A stretch of 5,927 nt of DNA from an uncultured Verrucomicrobiota bacterium (GTDB taxonomy: Bacteria > Verrucomicrobiota > Kiritimatiellia > CAIVKH01), in contig CALBHI010000117.1 in NCBI GenBank assembly GCA_937894535.1, forward strand, positions 1-5,927, written 5' to 3'. Shown in pieces: positions 1 through 5,927 of this stretch. Numbering within the stretch: the first letter of the stretch is position 1; every line of letters begins with the position of its first letter. Under the pieces are notes generated by a model. The model had not been told where the DNA came from. It ran no database searches and saw only the letters and a program-made list of their open reading frames with translations. The position numbers were made by a program, and so were the translations under genes.

Positions 1-320
1 GAGGCATGGCTATGCTGGGCGACCAGGACGTTTTCGAAGACGGTCATCGCCCCGAAAAGACGGATGTTCTGGAACGTACGGGCCACGCCGCGCCGGGCGA
101 TGGACTCGGGGGCAAGGTGGGAGATGCGGCGGCCCTCCCAGGTGATCGTGCCGCGATCCGGCCGGTACACCCCGGTCAGCACGTTGAACAGGCTGGTCTT
201 ACCGGCACCGTTCGGGCCGATCACGGAGAAGATCTCGCCGCGCTGGATTTCCAGGTCCACGCCGTCCACGGCCACGAGGCCGCCGAACCGCTTGGTGATA
301 TCGCGGATCACCAGGCTCAT
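1..320 (-). CDS. livG: LivG, branched-chain amino acid ABC transporter ATPase (3' end outside window)
   Basis: Cytoplasmic ATP-binding subunit of a Liv/HAAT importer; it hydrolyses ATP to drive uptake through LivH-LivM, normally as a heterodimer with LivF. Only the first 106 codons are in the window; the gene runs off the left edge. The translation begins MSLVIRDITKRFGGLVAVDG, the usual LivG opening. It carries a Walker A motif GPNGAGKTS at residues 35-43 and the Q-loop region ARTFQNIRLF with Gln at residue 84. The sequence NIRLF followed by MTVFENVLVAQH is typical of LivG rather than LivF. The ATG (318-320) overlaps the livM stop in an ATGA, and AAGG-type ribosome-binding sequence (AAAGGCAAGG) lies a few bases upstream inside livM. 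The signature motif, Walker B and H-loop lie outside the window, so intactness cannot be judged. Confidence 0.95.
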   Translation of the reverse strand, partial: MSLVIRDITKRFGGLVAVDGVDLEIQRGEIFSVIGPNGAGKTSLFNVLTGVYRPDRGTITWEGRRISHLAPESIARRGVARTFQNIRLFGAMTVFENVLVAQHSHA

Positions 321-1600
321 GATGCCTTGCCTTTCCCACGCGCTTCCAACTCCAGCTTATGGCGGGTTTCCGGGATAAGGCCGGCCGGGCGGAAAATCAT
401 CATCAGCACCATGATCAAGCCGAAGATCATGCGCTCGTATTTCGCCGGTTCCAGTTGCGAAGACAGGTTGGCGAAGTTGTATTCAACGAAACCGAGGTCC
501 AGCACGAATCCGGTCTGGCGCAGGTGGTTTAGGCCTTCGGACAGCGACTTCAGCACCTCGATGTTCAGCAGGGTTACGGCGGCGGCGCCGAGCAGCGCGC
601 CTTGGATCGAACCCATGCCGCCGAGGATGACCATGGCGAGAATCGTGATCGACTGAAGAAGGGTGAACGACTCGGGGCTTACGAAGAGTTGCTTGGCGGA
701 AAAGATGGCGCCCATCACGCCGGAGAAGGCGGCACCGGTGGCGAACGCCAGTACCTTGGTGCGCAGCAGGGGGATGCCCATCGAGCGGGCGGCAATCTCG
801 TCCTCGCGGATCGCTACCCAGGCGCGGCCAAACCGAGAGCGGTCGAGGCGGCGGTTGATCAACACGATGGCCAGCATGACAACGAGGACGAGGCCATAGA
901 AGAACAGGGCCACCGCGTGGTTGGTCTGGAGGGTCAGGCCGAGGCGGTCGGTGATGGCGAGGATCCAGTCCACGGGCGGCCGCTCGACCGGCGAGATACC
1001 TTTTGGTCCGTTGGTGATGTTGACCGGGTGGTCAAGGTTGTTGGCCAGGACGCGCACGACTTCGCCAAGACCCAGCGTCACGATGGCCAGGTAGTCGCCG
1101 CGCAGCCTCAGGGCAGGCAGGCCGATGAGCACGCCAACCAGGGCGGCGGTGATGACCGCGAGCGCCATGAACAGGTAAAAGTAGGGCCAACCGGGCAGGG
1201 GGAAGTGACCGCCGTCGATAAACTGGTTTGCCTGCGGGGAGCCGAAGATGGCCCAGGTATAGGCCCCGATGGCGAAGAAGGCGGCGTAGCCAAGATCAAG
1301 CAACCCGGCCATGCCGACCACGATGTTGAGACCGAGGGCGAGAGCCGCGTAGATGCCGATCTGGATGAACAGCTCGAACAGGAACGAATTTTCAAGGCCG
1401 GCCACGGGGATGCCGATCAGCAGGACGAAGGCCATCGATGACCAGCGGCTCCACCGGTGGAGACGGATCAGCGTTCCGGCGAACAAGACGCCGAGTACCG
1501 GAACGAGCAGGATGGTGGTATCGGGAAAAAGCCAGAGCAATCCGACCGAAGCGAAGGTCAACAGCGGATAGAGGAACGACTGGACCGAAGCGCGGTTCAT
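317..1600 (-). CDS. livM: LivM, branched-chain amino acid ABC transporter permease
   Basis: Inner-membrane permease of 427 residues, close to the 425 of E. coli LivM; it pairs with LivH to form the transport channel. Residues 10-45 form one or two extra N-terminal hydrophobic segments, as in long LivM proteins. The core then starts with the family hallmark GLNIVVGMAGLLDLGYAAFF (90-109). The cytoplasmic coupling loop is RFGRAWVAIREDEIAARSMG (256-275), which should contact the ATPases, and GGMGSIQGALLGA (327-339) is the second conserved block. The C-terminus is FRPAGLIPETRHKLE. The start was chosen at ATG 1598-1600 because it overlaps the livH stop (ATGA) and has AAGGA six bases upstream. The frame stays open a further 190 codons upstream, but that stretch is a shadow of livH. 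Residues 346-390 make a longer than usual connection before the last membrane segment. Confidence 0.95.
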   Translation of the reverse strand: MNRASVQSFLYPLLTFASVGLLWLFPDTTILLVPVLGVLFAGTLIRLHRWSRWSSMAFVLLIGIPVAGLENSFLFELFIQIGIYAALALGLNIVVGMAGLLDLGYAAFFAIGAYTWAIFGSPQANQFIDGGHFPLPGWPYFYLFMALAVITAALVGVLIGLPALRLRGDYLAIVTLGLGEVVRVLANNLDHPVNITNGPKGISPVERPPVDWILAITDRLGLTLQTNHAVALFFYGLVLVVMLAIVLINRRLDRSRFGRAWVAIREDEIAARSMGIPLLRTKVLAFATGAAFSGVMGAIFSAKQLFVSPESFTLLQSITILAMVILGGMGSIQGALLGAAAVTLLNIEVLKSLSEGLNHLRQTGFVLDLGFVEYNFANLSSQLEPAKYERMIFGLIMVLMMIFRPAGLIPETRHKLELEARGKGKAS

Positions 1601-2562
1601 ACCTTGTCCTTCTGTGCCTTCCCGAAAATGCCTTGCGGACGGCAAAGCAGCAAGAGCACGAGGATCACGAAACCGAAGACGTCCTTGTATTCGGTGCCGA
1701 TGGCGCCATCGGTGAAAAACGGCAGGTAGAAGCCGCCCAGCGTCTCCAGCTGGCCGAGGATGACGCCGCCGATCATCGCGCCGGGAATGCTGCCGATCCC
1801 GCCCAGCACGGCGGCGGTGAAGGCCTTGATGCCGGGGATGAAGCCGCAGAATGGATTTACCTGTGTGTACAAAACACCGAAGAGCACGCCGGCCACGCCG
1901 CCGAGGAAGCCGCCGATGAAGAACGTGCGGGCGATGACGGAGTCGGGGTTCACACCCATGAGGCTCGCCGTGGTCGCGTCCTGCGCCACCGCACGGATGG
2001 CCTTGCCGAGGCGGGTGCGCTGTACCAGGAACCAGAGGCCGCCCAGCATCAGCAGGGTCACCACCATGGTGATCAAGCCCTTCACCTGCAGCGTCATGTC
2101 CATGGGAAGCACGAGGGTGTGTTCCAGTTCGGCATGGCTGGGGTAGTTCATGTAGAACTCGCCGTGCCATAGGCCTTCGATCAAACGGACCAGGTCCTGC
2201 AGGAAAAACGAGATGCCGATGGCGGTGATCAGCGGTACCAGGCGGTTGGTGTAGCCGCGGCGCCGGAGCGGGCGGTAGGCGAGTCGTTCAATGGTCACCG
2301 CCGTGGCCCCGGAAACGAAACCGGCGGTGAGGATGGCGACCACAAGCAGGGCGAACGGATTGTCGATGTGCGGCGACAGGTAGCGGAAGACTTCCACGCC
2401 GGTAACGGCCCCGATCATGAACACCTCGGAGTGGGCGAAGTTGATCAGACCGAGCACGCCGTACACCATGGTGTACCCGAGGGCGATCATGGCGTAGACG
2501 CAGCCGACGAGCAGCCCCTCGAGGATGATGCTCGGCAGGATATCGAGGAGCGCTCCGTCCAA
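1597..2562 (-). CDS. livH: LivH, branched-chain amino acid ABC transporter permease (TTG start)
   Basis: Inner-membrane permease of 321 residues (E. coli LivH is 308), partner of LivM in the channel. Hallmarks in order: the first membrane segment with VYAMIALGYTMVYGVLGLIN (22-41), NFAHSEVFMIGA (41-52), ERLAYRPLRRRG (92-103), the cytoplasmic coupling loop RTRLGKAIRAVAQD (182-195), and near the C-terminus GGIGSIPGAMIGG followed by CRPQGIFGK. The start is TTG (2560-2562). No in-frame ATG lies upstream, and a perfect GGAGG sits at 2571-2575 with an 8-base spacer. The next Met (residue 25) would remove the start of the first membrane segment. The gene follows livK after 39 bases and its TGA overlaps the livM ATG. 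Substrate follows that of LivK and is inferred, not shown. Confidence 0.95.
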   Translation of the reverse strand: MDGALLDILPSIILEGLLVGCVYAMIALGYTMVYGVLGLINFAHSEVFMIGAVTGVEVFRYLSPHIDNPFALLVVAILTAGFVSGATAVTIERLAYRPLRRRGYTNRLVPLITAIGISFFLQDLVRLIEGLWHGEFYMNYPSHAELEHTLVLPMDMTLQVKGLITMVVTLLMLGGLWFLVQRTRLGKAIRAVAQDATTASLMGVNPDSVIARTFFIGGFLGGVAGVLFGVLYTQVNPFCGFIPGIKAFTAAVLGGIGSIPGAMIGGVILGQLETLGGFYLPFFTDGAIGTEYKDVFGFVILVLLLLCRPQGIFGKAQKDKV

Positions 2563-2570
2563 TCCAGGTT

Positions 2571-2575
2571 CCTCC
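2571..2575 (-). promoter_or_regulatory. Shine-Dalgarno of livH
   Basis: On the minus strand GGAGG lies in ACGGAGGAACC, 8 bases before the TTG at 2562. It decides the non-ATG start of livH and is the strongest ribosome-binding site I see in the liv operon; livM and livG rely on weaker AAGG-type sites plus overlap with the preceding stop codon. Confidence 0.8.
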
Positions 2576-2601
2576 GTCAGGGGGCGCGGCGGGCGCTTGC
2601 G

Positions 2602-3759
2602 TCAGGGTGCGGGTTCGATGGTCTGGGTGATCGCCTTGACCGTGGTGCCCGGATACGAGGCCGTTTCAAACTTCACAATGTAGTAATCCGAGCGGACCCG
2701 GTCGCCCTTGTCGTCAAACGCGATGGCCCCGGTAATACCGTCGATCGTGACCGCCCTCACGGCTTGAGCAACGTCGGTTCGGGATGGCGTCTTGCCGGGA
2801 TTCTGCTCGATCCAGTTTTTCAGCGCGGCGACGAATACATTGCCGCAATCATAGGCGTACAGTGCGTAGGATTCGGCATCCTTCTGGAAGCGGGCCTTGA
2901 ACCGTTCCGCAAAGGAACGGGCGGCGGGAAACTGGTCGGCGGGGCCGGCCACGGTGGTATAGTAGGCACCGATGACGGCATCCTGGGCGATCTTGACGAA
3001 TTCGGAGGAGTCCATGGCATCAGGGCCGATGTAGGTGGCGGTGATGCCGCGTTCGCGCATTTGCTTCAACAGCACGCCGCCGCGGTCGTAGATGCCGCCG
3101 AAATAGACCACATCGGGTTTCATCACCCGCATGCGAAGAATGAGCGAACTGAAATTCGACAACTCCTCGGTGCCATCGTAACCGACCACTTCGGCACCGA
3201 GGGCGAGGGCGCGGGTGCGGAAGGCCTCGGCTACCCCTTGGCCATAGGTCGTCTTGTCATGGACCACGAAGATTCGTTTTGCGCCGAGTTCGTTCACCGC
3301 GAATTCCGCACCGACCGGCCCCTGCACATCGTCGCGGCCACAGATCCGGTTGACGTTCGGGTAACGCCGTTCGGTAATCTGCGGGTTGGTATTTGCCGGG
3401 GAAACCATGGCCAATTGGTATTCGCGGTAAACCTCGGAAGCGGGAATGGCCACACCCGAATTGAGGTGGCCGATGACGCCGAGGATTTCCCGATCGTTGA
3501 CGATGCGGCGTGCGGTGGCCACCCCGACGTCGGGGGACGCCTGATCATCCTGCGGGGAGAAGGCGAGGTTGAACCCATTTTCCTTGAACCAGGGCGCGGC
3601 CTCCTCGATGGCGAGTTGGGCCCCGAGTTTGATCATGTCGCCGAGGCCGGCCTGGGAACCGGAAAGAGGGCTGACCGAGGCGATCTTGATGGTGTCCGCG
3701 CCGACCGTCGCGGAGAAGGCGGACGACAATAGCAGTGCGGTGAAGGTGTGGATTTTCAT
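2602..3759 (-). CDS. livK: LivK-type periplasmic branched-chain amino acid binding protein
   Basis: Substrate-binding protein of 385 residues (Peripla_BP_6 / type I fold) that should deliver ligand to LivHMGF. Residues 1-21 form a Sec signal peptide, with likely cleavage at VGA|DT and no lipobox cysteine, so the mature protein is soluble in the periplasm. The mature part opens IKIASVSPLSGSQAGLGDMI. Ligand-pocket blocks match LIV-binding protein: GHLNSGVAIPAS (97-108), MVSPANTNPQIT (118-129), CGRDDVQGP (140-148), VVHDKTTYGQG (165-175), VYFGGIYDRGG (218-228) and IGPDAMDS (244-251). C140 and C275-region C (in YAYDCGNVF) are the only cysteines noticed; a disulfide is not implied. It is the first gene of the operon, with its own promoter just upstream. 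No Shine-Dalgarno precedes the ATG. Exact ligand is open: Leu/Ile/Val is the default guess, but related proteins bind amides, urea or aromatic compounds. Confidence 0.92.
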   Translation of the reverse strand: MKIHTFTALLLSSAFSATVGADTIKIASVSPLSGSQAGLGDMIKLGAQLAIEEAAPWFKENGFNLAFSPQDDQASPDVGVATARRIVNDREILGVIGHLNSGVAIPASEVYREYQLAMVSPANTNPQITERRYPNVNRICGRDDVQGPVGAEFAVNELGAKRIFVVHDKTTYGQGVAEAFRTRALALGAEVVGYDGTEELSNFSSLILRMRVMKPDVVYFGGIYDRGGVLLKQMRERGITATYIGPDAMDSSEFVKIAQDAVIGAYYTTVAGPADQFPAARSFAERFKARFQKDAESYALYAYDCGNVFVAALKNWIEQNPGKTPSRTDVAQAVRAVTIDGITGAIAFDDKGDRVRSDYYIVKFETASYPGTTVKAITQTIEPAP

Positions 3760-3767
3760 GGTTCGGG

Positions 3768-3796
3768 ATTAAATACTGCCGGACCGGGAATGTCAA
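3768..3796 (-). promoter_or_regulatory. Sigma-70-like promoter of the livKHMG operon
   Basis: Reading the minus strand, a perfect -35 TTGACA (3791-3796) is followed by 17 bases and a -10 TTTAAT (3768-3773, five of six bases match TATAAT). Only 8 bases (CCCGAACC) separate the -10 from the livK ATG at 3759. A start site 6-8 bases beyond the -10 would therefore fall at about 3760-3762, one to three bases before the ATG, giving a leaderless or almost leaderless mRNA. A weaker alternative -10 is TATTTA (3770-3775) with a 15-base spacer. The promoter is predicted from consensus only. Confidence 0.65.
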
Positions 3797-3800
3797 CCGG

Positions 3801-3845
3801 AGCCGTACAGTGCAGCGGTACGCGAAACGCGCGACTGTACGGGCT
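3801..3845. repeat. Inverted repeat between pgl and livK
   Basis: CCGTACAGT (3803-3811) and ACTGTACGG (3834-3842) are perfect 9-base inverted arms. With one bulged G the pairing extends to 3801 and 3845. The 22-base interior contains a second small palindrome, CGCG-AAA-CGCG (3821-3831). The element begins at the last base of the pgl stop codon and ends 4 bases upstream of the livK -35. No T-run follows on the minus strand, so it is not a canonical intrinsic terminator. It could be a hairpin protecting or ending the pntB-pgl transcript, or a dyad operator for livK. Confidence 0.6.
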
Positions 3846-4562
3846 CATCCGGCGGCCGCGCGGTCCATCCAGACGGCGACGTTCGGATGGTTCCATACGA
3901 CCTGGCCGGCGATCACGTCGCGTGGGTGGGCGAGCAGGGCGCGGGTCTTATCCGTCTTGTCGGCTCCGGTAACCACGAACACGATCCGGGTGGCATGCCG
4001 GATAACCGAGGGGGAGGCGCTGATGCCAATACGGCCATCGGGACGATCGACATCAACGGCCGGTTGCCGGGCGGCGCGGGCGAGATCCTCGGCGGAGAAG
4101 AGCGAGGCGGTATGGCCATCGGCACCAAGGCCGAGAAACGCGGTTTCCAGCGTGCCGCCGCTGGTGAAATACTGTTGGAGGCGGTGACCAAAGTCGGCCG
4201 CGCTTTCCTGGCGGGGCAGGGCGGTATTCACCATCAGCAACTGCTCCGGAGTGGCCTGGACGGGTTGAAAAAACGACTGCATCATCAAACGGTTGCTGTC
4301 CGGGTGGTCAGCCGGAACCCACCGCTCATCGCTGATGATCACGGTGAGATTCGGCGGGATGCGGCGGCCGGAACTGGCGACGAGGCTGTAAGCCGCTTTC
4401 GGGGTGCGTCCACCGGCCAGCATGACGCCTATCGGCTGGTTGGGTGCGGAAGCGGCCTGATCAAACAGCGCCAGCAAGGCGTTGGCAACAGCATGGGCGA
4501 CCGCATCGGCATCGGCATAAACCCGGCGGTTGATCATCCAGCCGCATGATCCGCTGGCCGCG

Positions 4563-4573
<11 letters not shown>
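3845..4573 (-). CDS. pgl: 6-phosphogluconolactonase (SOL/DevB type)
   Basis: Cytoplasmic hydrolase turning 6-phospho-D-glucono-1,5-lactone into 6-phosphogluconate, the second step of the oxidative pentose phosphate and Entner-Doudoroff routes. The protein has 242 residues from the first ATG. It shows the family blocks VMLAGGRTPKAAY (50-62, phosphate-binding glycine loop), ISDERWVPADHPDSN (80-94), and GLGADGHTASLF (148-159), where His154 is the expected catalytic residue by family knowledge. The C-terminal VVWNHPNVAVWMD also fits. The start is uncertain. ATG 4573 overlaps pntB by 11 bases and lacks a clear Shine-Dalgarno. Met13 (ATG 4535-4537) begins MINRRVYADADAV, closer to where homologues usually begin, and would give 230 residues and a 25-base gap. 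It follows pntB closely, so co-transcription is likely. Glucosamine-6-phosphate deaminase is a related fold but lacks this DGHTASLF context. Confidence 0.93.

Positions 4574-5927
<1,354 letters not shown>

Noticed and set aside
1601..2170. Upstream 190-codon extension of the livM frame, suggesting a 617-residue protein
   Set aside because: The extension is out of frame with livH, translates to Arg/His-rich sequence without membrane segments, and the ATGA overlap with a ribosome-binding site at 1600 gives a normal 427-residue LivM.
602..2172. Plus-strand open frames of 279 and 244 codons opposite livM and livH
   Set aside because: Low-complexity, highly charged translations (many Asp, Glu, His, Gly) with no hydrophobic core or motif; they mirror the codon bias of the permease genes.
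2576..2601. GC-rich repeat-like sequence in the livK-livH gap as a possible attenuating hairpin
   Set aside because: Only about four complementary bases on each side (GCGC-type) in a very GC-rich stretch; not distinguishable from chance.
2368..3732. Long plus-strand open frame (454 codons) opposite livK and the start of livH
   Set aside because: Its translation is rich in Gly, Asp, His and Arg with no recognisable domain, and it lies antisense to a clear LivK. Long antisense frames are expected in GC-rich coding DNA with strong third-position bias.
3803..3842. Canonical rho-independent terminator for pgl
   Set aside because: The hairpin is there, but the minus strand continues CTCCGGTTGACA without a T-run, so I list it only as an inverted repeat.
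3887..4549. Plus-strand open frame of 220 codons opposite pgl
   Set aside because: Antisense to a well-conserved 6-phosphogluconolactonase; no motif or ribosome-binding site of its own recognised.

Overview
The window is GC-rich, gene-dense bacterial DNA, and every gene I can support lies on the minus strand, so transcription runs from high to low coordinates. The periplasmic binding protein has an ordinary Sec signal peptide without a lipobox cysteine, and a proton-pumping PntB-type transhydrogenase is present. Together these suggest a Gram-negative (diderm) heterotroph. A proteobacterium would fit, but the sequence does not settle the phylum.

Right-hand block (about 3845-5927), read from the right edge: the 3' part of pntB (NAD(P) transhydrogenase beta subunit, its 5' end cut by the window edge), then pgl (6-phosphogluconolactonase). 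The two genes abut or overlap by 11 bases, depending on the pgl start. Both serve NADPH supply: PntB uses the proton gradient to make NADPH from NADH and NADP+, and Pgl drives the oxidative pentose phosphate / Entner-Doudoroff entry after glucose-6-phosphate dehydrogenase.

Junction (3760-3844): the only sizeable non-coding stretch. It holds an imperfect inverted repeat directly after the pgl stop and a good sigma-70-like promoter (TTGACA, 17 bases, TTTAAT) pointing into livK. The -10 box is so close to the livK ATG that the transcript should have little or no leader.

Left-hand block (1-3759): a branched-chain amino acid type (HAAT/Liv) ABC importer in the order livK (periplasmic binding protein), livH (permease), livM (permease), livG (ATPase, cut by the left edge). 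After a 39-base gap behind livK, livH starts at a TTG with a good Shine-Dalgarno. livH-livM and livM-livG each overlap by four bases (ATGA), pointing to one translationally coupled operon. The second ATPase, livF, would be expected just beyond the left edge.

This looks like ordinary core metabolism and transport. I found no mobile element, CRISPR array, RNA gene or unknown system. The points worth a second look are the livK promoter architecture, the inverted repeat, the pntB-pgl pairing, and small details of LivK and LivM.
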